Assembly: GCA_003427395.1 (NCBI GenBank) | Contig: BFEA01000076.1 | Span: 1,261,800 to 1,296,434, forward strand | Origin: Chara braunii | Lineage: Eukaryota; Streptophyta; Charophyceae; Charales; Characeae | Reading direction: 5' to 3' | DNA length: 34,635 bases | Shown: piece by piece, positions 1-10,224 of the stretch | How positions within the stretch are numbered: position 1 is the first letter of the stretch | Layout: each line of letters opens with the position of its first letter | Position numbers and translations under genes: made by a program | The notes under the pieces: model-generated | Told to the model about the DNA's origin: nothing | Database searches by the model: none | What the model saw: the letters and a program-made list of their open reading frames with translations, nothing else

Positions 1-91
1 CCCCTACAGGGGGCCGGGGTCCCGGGTGCCGACCCCCAACCCCGGAACCCCGGCGGGGTCCCGGGGCCGGGGTTCGACAACCCTGGCTTCA
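1..91. other. GC-rich edge sequence
   Basis: Very C/G-rich stretch with runs of CCCC and GGGG. It is the sequence at which the LTR-like repeat starting near 92 loses similarity to its inverted partner. No gene or known element is recognised. Confidence 0.4.
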
Positions 92-1077
92 GCACACAGA
101 GGGCCAAGGCCCACAAGGTTTGCCTTTTGCCAAACAGGTGCCAGTAACAAGTGGATAAATCCTGAATGGTCTGCCATACCACCGCTAACTTTCTCCACAA
201 TCTGCATCGTTCAGTCCTAGCTAATTTTCTCTGATTCTGTTGAGAGGGGAAAAGTGAGATCTTGCCTCAGAAAGACTACCTTGGAACATTTGAGTTGATT
301 TCCCCCCATGAGATTCTTTTCCACAAGATTGAATTCGCGATGTGTTCATGTGTGTTGGAAAAAGGAAGGGAAACTCAGAAAAGATAATCCCAAGGAGGAT
401 GGGAAGGAGGTAGTTCGAAGGAATTACTGCGTCTCAGGACAAAAGGGGATGGATAATGGTTCATCACCTAAACCAAAAGGGCCAATAGCCCAAACAGATA
501 GTTAAGGATAGAAGACAGACAGTGGGCACAAGTCTGGGAGAAACATTTTAGATCCCAGTTTAGGGGAAAAATGATGTTAGCCTTCTTTTGGACTGTGCTA
601 TGTCTACAGGTCTTCGTCACTTTGGAGAACTTACGGGAGAATCCGTAAGAAACTGCAATTTTGTTATCGTTTGATAAAAGGTCGGTAGAACTCCGACTAA
701 ACTTCCACATGGCTCGATACCCACACCTAAGACAAGACCTAAGAAAGGAACAGATGAATCTTCCCTTGTATCTATGCTTAAATTGTCCAAATCACACTTA
801 GACGTTTTTGAAAATGTGAAGGGCTGGGGTAAAGGCATACTGCTTTCAAGGTTTTGGGGAGTGAGGGACTTGCTATGAATGAGTTAGAGGTTGACGCTTG
901 TAGCGCATTCTGTGTTTGCATCTGTATGCGTGTATGTGATTTCTTGCATCTGCACAGGTGTTGGACATTTGTGCTGTCTTCTGAATTTGGGATCATTTGG
1001 GATATTCGGACAACGGGGCACAGCAATTGTGAAAGTGAGGTCCACCGCTCGTTCAGCTCCCCCGATTTACATACATA

Positions 1078-1078
<1 letters not shown>

Positions 1079-1112
<34 letters not shown>
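1079..1112. repeat. (AT)n microsatellite
   Basis: Pure AT dinucleotide run inside LTR copy A. The matching site in the partner copy (11660-11742) is longer and interrupted by GTAT and AAAT units. Confidence 0.95.
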
Positions 1113-1114
<2 letters not shown>

Positions 1115-1428
1115 GTGAGGAAGATCGTAGGCTGGTCGGTGCTTAGGAAGTCATATATCTGGGCATTCTTTGAGAAGAATGGGAGATTTCAAATGGGCTT
1201 GACTCTGGTATTTTCTCATAAGGTCAACAAAGGAAACATAGACTCATTGTCATAGTTAGTTAAGCGTGGAAGATTGTCCAAGAAAGTCGACCTGATTAGA
1301 TAGTCGGTCCGGGGAATTAGCACCTCGGGGCACGACATACGGGTCAGTCTTAAGGCGTTCTACCGCGCGTATGCCTATGCTACGGCGATCGAGAAAACGC
1401 CCTCGGCTGACCTACCTCCGCGATTGCA

Positions 1429-1436
1429 TATAAAAG
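1429..1436 (+). promoter_or_regulatory. TATA box of LTR copy A
   Basis: TATAAAAG is a full match to the plant TATA consensus. It lies in the 3' third of the LTR-like repeat and is conserved in the inverted partner (11243-11250 and the duplicated 11339-11346). Transcription would be expected to start some 25-35 bp downstream, near 1460-1470. Confidence 0.55.
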
Positions 1437-1824
1437 CCTTCGCACGTGGGTCAGTAGCTCAGCAGGGATACGCCCACCTAAGGGATGGTGACAGCTCCCA
1501 CAGGTGAAGGTAATGTTGTACCTCGCGGAATCCCTAACCTGTCGTAGGGAGTCGCGAGAGGTATATCACGCGTGCACGGTCGGAGTGGTGTTTTGTTACG
1601 AGCTACAAAAAGACTTCTGCGTGACATGACCGTGAGAGCAGGGACGCAATTAGCGCGAGCTGATGAATCGTGCTGACTAGGCTTTCCTAGTTCAAGATTT
1701 ACAATTACAACCTTACCCGAGTCTTTCCAACCCAGGCAAGTGACTCGTTGGATTCATCAGCGTAGCGCACGTCGGCCCAGGTACGCACCCTCCCTGTACA
1801 CAACTGAGTCTGCAATTATGATCA

Positions 1825-1871
<47 letters not shown>

Positions 1872-1965
1872 TAATTATTATTATTATTATTATTATAATA
1901 ATAATAAAAAAATAATAATAGCAATGATAATCCTAATAATAATAATGACGGTAAATAATAATAAT
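1825..1965. repeat. AAT-rich microsatellite tract
   Basis: AAT repeated about 15 times, followed by an ATT run and further interrupted AAT units. In copy 2 of R the matching tract (18933-18997) is a pure ACT array followed by AAT, so the array has been rebuilt since the copies separated. Confidence 0.9.
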
Positions 1966-2034
1966 AAAAAACTTAATGTATACTAACCATATTTTCGGTC
2001 AGATACAGTCAAGTGATAAGTTGCCACGGCTCCA

Positions 2035-2036
<2 letters not shown>

Positions 2037-2078
<42 letters not shown>
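2037..2078. repeat. (CA)n microsatellite
   Basis: CA dinucleotide run in R copy 1; the matching array in copy 2 is about twice as long. The Cys/Val-rich frames it creates are artefacts of the repeat. Confidence 0.95.
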
Positions 2079-2079
<1 letters not shown>

Positions 2080-2224
2080 TCTACCGATAGGATGAACAAA
2101 AACGGAACGAATCTTCCGCTGAAACGTGGAATTATACACTGACACTTTTTTTTTTTTTTTTTTTTGCTCATTCTATCGATCTAAGTAGCGCGTGGCGAGC
2201 CGTGGGGCTGGAGACTTGTAGGCT

Positions 2225-2245
2225 TTCTCTCTCTCTCTCTCTTCC

Positions 2246-2277
<32 letters not shown>

Positions 2278-2357
2278 GTAGTCCGCAAATACTGAGAAGT
2301 CAGATAGGGAGAGGGTGAAGAAGAGATGGTGGATTAGAAGAGGAAGAAGAAGAACTA

Positions 2358-2392
<35 letters not shown>
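2225..2392. repeat. (CT)n and CT/CA microsatellites
   Basis: CT runs at about 2225-2278 and a second CT-to-CA run at about 2361-2392 flank a short purine-rich segment. The Arg/Glu-rich frames on the minus strand come only from the repeat. Confidence 0.9.
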
Positions 2393-2520
2393 AACATCAA
2401 CGTCTATCCCGATGGCGAGTGGGATCGAGAGCCCGACAGCAGGCGAGCAGCGACGAAGGCGCAGCAACAACTGCGCATGTGGAGGTGTATACCTCCCGGA
2501 TGTAGCGGGAGATTCATCCG

Positions 2521-2566
2521 ATTTATTTTTATTTATTTATTTATTTATTTGTTTTATTTTATTTAT
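2521..2566. repeat. (ATTT)n microsatellite
   Basis: ATTT tetranucleotide run with minor interruptions, followed by ACTGAGGTAAGT, which resembles a 5' splice site. No exon-like coding sequence accompanies it. Confidence 0.85.
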
Positions 2567-2699
2567 CACTGAGGTAAGTCGAGGGATTGAGACTTACCTG
2601 CTCTCTCTCTCATTTCCCCGGTCGTCGTCGTCGCTATCATCGTCGTAGATGCCATCATTGGAGCCGCCATCGTCGAAGCCCCCCGCATGCTCAGGTAGG

Positions 2700-3145
2700 C
2701 ATTCTCCTTCCCTTTTTCTTCCCTTCTTCTTCTTCTTCCTTTTCTCCTTTCTTTTTCTTCTTCTTCCTCCTTCCTTTTTCTTTTTCTTTTTCTTCTTCCT
2801 CCTTCTCCTTCTCCCTTCTTCTTCTTCTTCTTCTTCCTCCTTGTCTTCTTCTCCTCCTGCTACTTGGTTCTAATCACTGTTGCGTGCGGCCACTTCTGCC
2901 TGTGCTACTTTCCGGCGCGCATCATTTTCCAAGCCTGGCCTACATAACTAAGCGACCCTCTTACCCGCATGCGGCTGCCCCCTCCATTCTTTCTCGTTGT
3001 GACTATGTCGTATCCTCATCGCGCACCTTTCTCCACTGCGCGCTTCCCCCTTGCCATCTCTTCTCCCCTTTTTCCTCCTCTCTTCATCTCCTACTTCTTC
3101 TCCTCCTCCTCCTCCTTCTTCTTCTTCTTCTTCCTCTTCTTGTCG
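2700..3145. repeat. Long TTC/TCC pyrimidine tracts
   Basis: Two polypyrimidine blocks (about 2700-2865 and 3060-3145) are separated by a more complex 190-bp segment. Similar blocks occur in R copy 2 at about 19890-20050 and 20235-20330. The poly-Ser, poly-Phe and poly-Leu frames here are repeat artefacts. Confidence 0.85.
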
Positions 3146-3594
3146 TCGTGCTTGTCTGACTGCCAGCGCTCCTCCCTCACGTGACCTCCCTTCCGCTACT
3201 CTCCCGAAGTGCCCCCCTTCTCTCCTCGTTGCGCCCAAGTTACGCCTCGGTTTTCGAAGCTCCGTGAGCATCTGCGTCGCGGCGCCGATGTCCAAGCCGC
3301 CGGTCACTCACGACCTCGGTCAGTTCGCTGCTGCATTACCAAACCGAATCCGTCCTGGTTTCTGCGGTAGATTCGTAAAAAAGAATCCACAAAGAAAGAT
3401 CACGGGATCGAAAGAAAATGAAATTAAAAAGAAAAGAAAACTAATAAAAGGAAAACAAATTTTAACTAATAAACACAAAAGAAAAGCAAAAGAAATCTAA
3501 CTACTAACCACCCTGAACTGCTAAGTGTCAGACCCGTGTTACAGTAGAGAGCTAATCCTAACTAACTCACCCTACTTCGAATTTCTAGGTCGCG

Positions 3595-3605
3595 GGTTCA
3601 AGTCC
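3595..3605 (+). other. tRNA B-box-like motif
   Basis: GGTTCAAGTCC is close to the pol III B box GGTTCGANTCC and sits in a short G/C stem resembling a T arm. It is identical in R copy 2 (20795-20805). I find no convincing A box at the right distance upstream and no cloverleaf, so this is at most a decayed tRNA-derived or SINE-like piece. Confidence 0.3.
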
Positions 3606-3638
3606 CGGCCTGACTAAGCCTGGGCGAAACTGTTGCAG

Positions 3639-3748
3639 AGCTCCTTGACAAAAGGAGCTAGCTCAGCGGTCGGTTGGATTCGTTCCCTGCATCCACCGCT
3701 TGACAACCCTGACCCTAAACCTACTGAGCTAGCTCCTACTCTTGTCAA
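3639..3748. other. Strong hairpin with A-box-like arms in repeat R
   Basis: AGGAGCTAGCTCAG at 3653-3666 pairs perfectly with 3724-3737. TTGACAA at 3645-3651 pairs with TTGTCAA at 3742-3748, extending the stem across a small bulge. A competing hairpin pairs AGCTCCTT (3639-3646) with AAGGAGCT (3652-3659). The arms contain TAGCTCAG, typical of a tRNA D arm / A box, on both strands. The loop carries CCCTGACCCTAAAC. Copy 2 keeps the main 14-bp stem. Confidence 0.6.
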
Positions 3749-4477
3749 GAGAGGGGCCGCTAAGGTAAATATAGAAGATTGAGGCTCCGCCCACCTAGTG
3801 ACCGGCGCCTATTTCTGAGTCTGTGCGTGCATGCACGTTTGCTGATCCGCGTGCCAGCGTGAGTGCTTGTCAATTTGTACGTGTGTGCGACCCGTCTAGG
3901 TTCTTCGTGGATCGAAGGGTCCGAGGGCCGGAACTTACTAGTGGTCATATTATTGAGAGTTGCGGCTGGGAAAACACTCAAGTGGTGGGAAAAGAGGTTC
4001 GCTACACCTTAAGAGCGACGGACAACACTCAAGTAGCAGGTAGGTCGGTACCACACCACGTAGAGGTAGATGCGGTGCGTACTCGACTCGGAGGCCGAGT
4101 AGGGGAAGATGAAAGCTGAAAATTTTAAAACACCTGGTCCGGTAGACAGACAGGTACCAGACCAAGTCTCAGTGAATATCGTAGATCTACCTGACACAAC
4201 ATTAACCCAACTTACACCTCGACCTCCTCTGTCGAGGGGTATTACTACTGATCCTAACCATCAAAGTGCGCGTCATAATAACGAACGCTCATACTCTCGA
4301 AATTTTCTCACCGATTTGCCCCCGGCTTCAATGGTCGAGGAAATCGTTACAAGTTGTCACGCTAAAGAGTGCACACCCTTCCCATTCCAGACCGGCTCCG
4401 TCATGGTGGTCGATGCAATCGATGTGTCGACTGTAAAAACATGGCCAAATACCCTTGTAAGGGTATTCGGCCCGACA

Positions 4478-5792
4478 GTATCCTAGACCCCATTAAGCGA
4501 CGTCCCCGTCGCCTGGAGAATTATATGCAAACAAAATATGTTTTTCGACAAGCAAATTGTCAAATCCGAATCCTGGAATGAAATGTGGTTTAGGATTGAC
4601 GTCATCACCTCACTTTTCATTATTACTGTCGGGATTTTAACCCGGATCTTCCACATTGTAAAATAACTAAATGACTTGAAGTGGGGATACTTGATCCGTA
4701 CTACAGTATATGAAATAGTTAAGTATGAGAACTCACCTTTCCTTCCCCACACCCCTTAGAGTTGGACCCAGGAATTCGTTGGTTGCTTGCAGGATTGGTG
4801 TCCGCATGCGAACTCATCCCTTCGAGCGCGGGTCCTAACCGAGACCTTGGGTGTTCAACTCTCGTTATCCCAGTCCAAAGTTGTCTGCTGTCTTGCCCGA
4901 AGTCTAATACGGGAGGATAACGGTCTCCATCATGACCCACCACAGTCCTGCTGATCATGCCGGAGCTGAGGCCCACCGCATTGTTGTTTATCGGTGGTTA
5001 CCCTCGTTGGTTGCGTAACGATGGGATATTCATCCTATCTTTTCAAAATTATAGATTTCAAGACTAATCTTGACCCCTTCGACATCCACCTGAATAGATC
5101 CTTTCATTGGGGTGGCCACCCTTCTAGTTTCTCTTCGAGGCCATAGTCAAAGGGTCCGCGGCCTGGTTATGCTAGGTCAGCAGCCCACGCTGGGAGTTAC
5201 GTCCCAACGATGCCAATTTTCCACCATAGACTTTGTAATTTGTGCCCTCAAATTAACCCTTGAAATTGATGAACAATGCTTCTTTTAAATAAACCAAATA
5301 AATGAGATTTTGCAATAAATTGAGCAATCGTTAGGCTGCCACTCAGGGTTGTGCCCTCCAAGTCTTTGATTATAGCTCCGTGAGACACGCACCTTGGGGT
5401 CATTTTGTATATAAAAACCAATATTTAAAATGAAATTAATAGTTGTTGACTCTTTGCTTGTCTGAAACCAACAAAAACAAACATCCCATCCAAGAGAAAA
5501 TGATTGCAAAACTTTTTAACTTATTGAAGAAAAAAAAAAAAAAGTTGTGTCCATGTCGTAGCATGGTTTCTCAAATCATGTACATATAATCAATCCTTCC
5601 AACATTTTGGTCATACAACCTTTTATTGACTTTCACACAAGGTACTGATCCGCCCGTTCCTCTACCACCATCTTTAGGCCTCAGATGAGTCCAATAGTGA
5701 TACACAAAGGGAGATACTGACTCACAAAAGACTCAACTATAGACAAGGATTCACTCACAATGTGAAAGTATTTGTGGTCACCGGCTCATCCA
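4478..5792. other. Unassigned DNA
   Basis: Nothing recognised. Frames are short and lack domain-like composition. A short A tract lies at about 5528-5542. No rRNA, tRNA or protein similarity could be assigned by reading. Confidence 0.4.
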
Positions 5793-5793
5793 C

Positions 5794-5834
<41 letters not shown>
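5793..5834. repeat. (AT)n(AG)n compound microsatellite
   Basis: An AT run of about 26 bp passes directly into an AG run of about 14 bp. Confidence 0.9.
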
Positions 5835-6251
5835 TATATTATGATGAGTCAGACTTGCGACCCATCTCTCTTATTCTCATACTTATCCTCAAACATTCAT
5901 GCATTTCCTTATACTACTATCTATTCTAAACTTTTATCCTATTAAACTCAAGGAGAAAATTTGTCCCCTTTTTAGACTGCACTTTACTCACTCACGTTCT
6001 CTCTTACCCAACAAACACCTTAATTTATCTAGAAGTTCATACATCTACTTATTTTTAATCGAAGAAGTGATGGTCAACCCCAATATCCTATCGAGCTCCA
6101 CTCTGCCACCCTCGGATTATCTGTCCAGTGATGACCACCAATTTTCCGCGTGCGTGAAACTTAGTCATTCCCAACTCAATGTACCTTGCTAGTACCTTAC
6201 AATCATCCCTGAAGTGCCCTTATTATCAAATGACCTTTCAATTTTCTATCA

Positions 6252-8254
6252 CTAATACAGGTCCTTTGTCCTTGTCCGCCATTCGTACTCTCGTCGCAAA
6301 GCTTCCTGTCTCGTCCCTCCAGGTATGTTTGGGTCAATGGGGTTTCTCAACTTGTCATAAACACCACCTTCAATATTGGTGCTTATTAGACCATTTGCTT
6401 TACCAGTCTTCCTAACATGGCAAAACCTCATTATGTGCCCTTCTTGGGCACAATGCCTGCAGACCGTACTCTTAAAACTCACTCTTCCTCTCCCAGGTCC
6501 TTGACCACTTTCGACCCTGATGGCGTTCCAATTTCTATTATCATCTCTCTTATTGCCTTTGCTATCACTTCCTTCACCATTGCTTCCGAGACTCTTATTG
6601 CCTTGACCACCATTTCCTCGTCTACCATTGTCTCGACCTCTTCCCCAATCTCGACCTTGATCGCGGTCATAGACCATTCACGCTCAGTTTCTTCTCTTCA
6701 GCAGGGCCTTTTTCAACTTCTGAGGTCTAGGTTCTTCTTTTATCTCAATCACGTTTTCACCTCTTTCTCCAGCTTGGTTATCACATCGCCTCTTTTTCAG
6801 CTTTCGCAGGTCGGAGAGAACCTTGATTGTCATCATTCGTTTTCTCTCCACTACTACCAGCTAGCCCATCCGACATCCCCTCTGAGACCTTTCGCTTGCC
6901 TTTTCTGTCCCTTTCTAGTTGTGTCATTCTCTCTTCCAATGCTCTCACCTGTTTCTGTATACTGTCTAGTTCCTCTTGTGCTGACGCACCATCGATTATT
7001 CGATCGGGGTCTTCACAATGACGACTGTCGATTTCGTGCTCGGGAAACCTCAAGCTCAAAGAACTTTCCAGTTCACTCCCATTCGTGATCTCAGCATGAA
7101 ATCGTATACCTCATCGCCCAACCCCTCACATACGAACAAAGGGAACATAGTCAACATCGCCCTCTCATCCCACTTCTTCATAAGGTTAAAGTTGCGGTAA
7201 TCGCGCAAAAGGTTAGGCAGGTTCTTCCCTTGAAACAGCAGAGCTCAGGGGGCATTGACTCGTCTACAGATTCACGTGTCAAGACTTTAGCGAGAGAAGA
7301 ATTCCTCCAAAGAATGACCTTATCCAAACCACCATCTCCAGCCATGGTCGCGGTTGCTATCATGTACGAATACAGCAAGCGACGAAGCGTCAGGCCGTAA
7401 GCCGAAGATGATGTCCAATAAGCTCCTTTATTCCCACCTTCAAAAGGATACAAGGGCATAAGTTTTAGTCATCCATTTGACGGAGCAATTATCCTCTGCA
7501 CTAACCTTAAAGGCGTGAATAGCGCAAACAGATGTATGAAAAGACACTTAAATAAGACCATAAGCCTCCAATCATGGATTAGAGGAAGTAATAACATTCA
7601 TCTGCCTACATACCTCTATTCGGAGTTCATCCTAGTATTCCAACCTTTCGTCTGGATTGTGGGAATCAGTGTAGGTGCTAACCTGCGTAGCATGGCGAAC
7701 GTGTTCGCACCCCTCCATGTTCGCGCGTTCGCGCGAACAGGTCGCGAACATGTTCGTGCGAACAAGTCGCGAACATATATTTTTTCGTAAAAAAAAAAAA
7801 CAAAATCGCTTTTTGACTTTTAACTCATGATTGGCTGAGAATTTGAACATGACTCCTGAGCAAAAGTTGCTTGTTTTATTATTTTACATAACAAATATTT
7901 TTTTTCAGAATTTTTTGAGAATTTTTGTTTTTTTTTTTTCAATATTTTTTATGTTCGCGTTCGGAGGGTTTTGGGCCTTTGTTTGCGTTCTCCTTCGAAC
8001 GCGAACACGGTGCTACGTAGGTGCTAACAATGTAAGTCGTGCTTTGAAGTTCTTGCTTGAGGAGCACGGATCCCATCTTTAGGTACCGACCGTATACTAT
8101 CTCGCTTGTATAATGCTTGTGTCCCCATTCTCGTACTACCAAAGCGGCCTCCGCTGCAGCCTTTATTTTCTCTCGCCCTCCGAAATACTCCTCCACAAGA
8201 ACTTGAGGAGGACGACTTGCCACGGCGCTGAGGGGAACACAAACTGCTCAGCAT
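6252..8254 (-). pseudogene. Degenerate gag-like gene of an LTR retrotransposon
   Basis: Read on the minus strand. Upstream (8223-8029) is a charged, helical frame with a VEEYFGGREKIKAAAEAA stretch. It is interrupted by a 338-bp MITE (7683-8020). From about 7240 a gag capsid-like stretch follows, with FQGKNLPNLLRDYRNFNLM and then KKWDERAMLTMFPLFV, and stops at about 7054. The next frame (7059-6781) carries a coiled coil (QKQVRALEERMTQLERDRKG). The last frame (6677-6252) is RG/N-rich and then has a CCHC zinc knuckle, CRHCAQEGHIMRFC (C-x2-C-x4-H-x4-C), followed by VYDKLRNPIDPNIPGG. At least two frame changes and several stops show it is dead. Protease, RT and integrase are not seen downstream. 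It lies in the same orientation as the primer-binding site at 10971, so it may be the gag of that element; the 2-kb gap between them makes this uncertain. Confidence 0.6.
7683..8020. mobile_element. 338-bp MITE, hAT-like, inserted in the gag remains
   Basis: The ends are CTGCGTAGCA and, inverted, CTACGTAGCA (9 of 10). The flanking 8-bp direct repeat GTGCTAAC lies at 7675-7682 and 8021-8028. It fits the nTnnnnAn target preference often reported for hAT elements. The interior near both ends is crowded with GTTCGCG/CGCGAAC motifs in both orientations, as expected of subterminal transposase-binding repeats, and the centre is T-rich. There is no transposase. The reading frame is open across the pre-insertion site for some 16 codons, consistent with insertion into a former coding region. 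Confidence 0.75.
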
Positions 8255-8673
8255 CCCTAACTTCTATAACAATGGATACTGACTCCATACCTTACTACCA
8301 TTGCTAATTTCCAACACATAAGACCACTCAAAAACAGGTCATAATAGTATATTGTGATTGTAATGCATTTGCAATTTCTTAAGGTCATAAATTATTGTAA
8401 TGACTGTTACTAGCGGGGATATATTGTCATAGTAATCACAATAGTTAATAATTGTAATAGTTGAGTAGGTAAATTGTTTTGGCAAGCGAAGAGAGAAGCC
8501 TAATAAGTATATGCATATATTGGTGATGACGAGAAACTTATAGTATGTACTACGATCATAGACAACAGTCATGCTGTAGCCAATAAAATTTTTAATGATA
8601 AATGCTTTTGAATGAAAAAATAATGAAAGTACTACATTTTACTCCCTGGGCTTTGACAAAAGTATATTGTGTC

Positions 8674-8705
8674 AAGGGGCAGTGTAATCCCAAAAAGGGA
8701 TAACA
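8674..8705 (+). other. Possible polypurine tract and LTR start
   Basis: CAAGGGGCAG is followed by TGTAATCCC, then AAAAA, then GGGATAACA, which is nearly the inverse of the start. The layout of purine tract followed by TG resembles the 3' internal/LTR junction of plant Ty3 elements. No matching second LTR or CA end was found, so this is weak. Confidence 0.2.
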
Positions 8706-9264
8706 TGTTAGACTCCCGAGCCTCGCTCAAGGACCAAGCCTCACTGCTTCACCCTCCGAATCCAGTATTCGTACCTTGCAGACTCGTGTCAATTAGTAGA
8801 CAACCTCACCGTACACGTTCCAGGATGATATATCTTTTCTCGCGATGATGAACCCACTAGACATAAAGATAGTTGGGGAATCACCCCCTACCTCCTTACG
8901 GCATGCAATAATTGCCTCCATTATAGACCATAGTCTAACAAGGTTCAAACACTTTCCTCCTTCTCAGTAGTAATGTAGTCACCATTCCCCAAAGGGTCAG
9001 GTGACAACACCCCATTATGGACCAGGAACATAGTTTCGGCGCGGGTCTCACTACTACCTTAGAAGACTTATTTATAGCTCCTTCAAGCCATCTGTCAGAG
9101 AAAGGATAACTTAGAATTGTAACTCCCCCAAGGGTGGATTCTACACATTGAACACCTCTCGAGAGAATCTCTTCTCTCAGAGAGTTGATCACTCCATTCA
9201 CCCCCGATCCCTCGCCGGACGTGGATTCTGCGTAGCTTCTCTATCCTTTATAAGGAGATCAATC

Positions 9265-9560
9265 CAGATGTATGGACTCAAGTGAAATAAACATAGATGA
9301 ATAGCGAAATTTGATTAACCTAGACGGATGAATTTAAGTGCACGGTCTGGAATAAATAAACTCAGATGGACAACTCAAGCAATTAACCATAAATAAAATG
9401 CATTAGATAGATAGTTTCACGTGAATAGATTTAAAATAGACCGGCATTAATGGATAATTTTTAAATGGATAACCTCAAATGAATGGCCTTAAGAGAATGA
9501 ATTTAAGCGCTTAGATTCAATTGGGTATATTCAAGTAGATGGTCCATAGTGGATAAGTTT
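9265..9560. repeat. Decayed short-period tandem repeat
   Basis: Variants of AAATGGATAACCTCAA (ATGGATAA, AATGAATTTAAG, AGATGGACAACTC and similar) recur at irregular 15-30 bp intervals. This looks like an old minisatellite that has diverged strongly. Confidence 0.4.
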
Positions 9561-10224
9561 AAGCAACTACCCTTATGCCTGAATATAGTCACCAAGCTGA
9601 ACATAAACAAGATGGTTTGACACCTACTTCCTTACTGCCTCACTGACTACACTTAGGATTATGTGCCCCTTCTTGCAAGGAACTACAGTTGGCATAGTAA
9701 GTTGTTTTATCCATTCTGTTCGCCCCCTTTTTATGGATCTGCCAGACTTCTCATTGAACATGCCTCCACCCGTAAACTTTGCTCACAAGTACAACCCTTA
9801 GACTAATAAAAGTTTAAATGAGTCAATTCACGTGCATGAGTCACGTACTCAATCACCTCTATTGCTCATCTATCCCCCATCTCACTTGTCTTATACTTCA
9901 AGTTTCTAGTTTGATACATGTTTAAATTAGCACATTACTACCTTCTTCAACTTCTATCTCCTAGCTAAATCACCGGTCTCTACTTATTGACAATAAGTAC
10001 CATATGCAACTTTCACCTATCCTCACCTTCTAGGGTTACTCCTCTATAGATCCTGACATCTTTCTCACTACACCTGCCTATTCTTAACTCCTTCACTATC
10101 CTTGACTCTCTTAAATGCTCATTCAATGCTTCATACAATTTTCTTGTACAGTAAGTAGGAGATCAACTCGCAACTCTCTAGTTGACATAACAAAAACATC
10201 ACAAGGGAGACGCACAATCTCCAG

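Larger units (their letters stand above)
92..1635 (+). mobile_element. LTR-like sequence, copy A, truncated at both ends
   Basis: This stretch matches the reverse complement of about 11050-12761 along almost its whole length. The partner copy ends next to a primer-binding site, so I read both as LTRs of one retrotransposon family, with copy A transcribed rightward. A TATAAAAG box lies at 1429-1436. Copy A lacks about 58 bp of the 3' end seen in the partner and instead passes directly into repeat R at 1636. Its left end stops at GC-rich unrelated DNA. Open frames inside (an 80-residue antisense frame at 468-710 and a sense frame at 854-1255) also occur in the partner, but they carry many amino-acid changes and are not credible genes. 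Confidence 0.65.
1636..4477 (+). repeat. Repeat R, copy 1 (~2.85 kb dispersed repeat)
   Basis: Aligned by eye, this stretch matches 18705-21677 in the same orientation from AGCAGGGACG at the left to CCGACA at the right, with unrelated sequence outside. In order it holds: an 11-bp inverted pair GCTGATGAATC / GATTCATCAGC (about 1659 and 1751), AAT, CA, T and CT microsatellites, an ATTT run, two long TTC/TCC pyrimidine tracts, a tRNA B-box-like site, a strong hairpin (3639-3748) and a 0.7-kb tail with short frames. No transposase, RT or clear terminal repeats were found, so it looks non-autonomous or like a fragment of something larger. The class is unknown. Confidence 0.7.
8255..10224. other. 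Unassigned AT-rich DNA
   Basis: No gene recognised on either strand. It includes a possible polypurine tract/LTR start near 8674 and a decayed short-period repeat at about 9265-9560, both listed separately. Confidence 0.4.

Noticed and set aside
468-710. 80-codon frame conserved in both LTR copies (also 12127-12369)
   Set aside because: Antisense to LTR transcription with roughly ten amino-acid changes; no sign of selection and no recognised motif.
1655-1765. CTGATGA with a nearby hairpin, resembling a hammerhead ribozyme core
   Set aside because: No GAAA follows a stem II, the ACTAGG/CCTAGT hairpin is not adjacent to the core, and copy 2 breaks that hairpin.
2173-3500. Several long frames rich in Ser, Phe, Leu, or Arg/Glu in repeat R (also 19259-20747)
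   Set aside because: They are translations of CT, TTC and A microsatellites; lengths change freely between the two R copies.
3595-3660. Functional tRNA gene
   Set aside because: A B-box-like site exists, but there is no correctly spaced A box, no anticodon stem and no acceptor stem; the A-box-like TAGCTCAG lies downstream of the B box.
3823-4119. 98-codon frame present intact in both R copies (also 21023-21319)
   Set aside because: About 15 base differences between copies give about 12 amino-acid changes, the pattern expected without selection. No domain is recognised.
4780-5180. Possible rRNA or organellar insertion, suggested by structured-looking GC-balanced sequence
   Set aside because: No recognisable rRNA core or organellar gene motif could be found on either strand.
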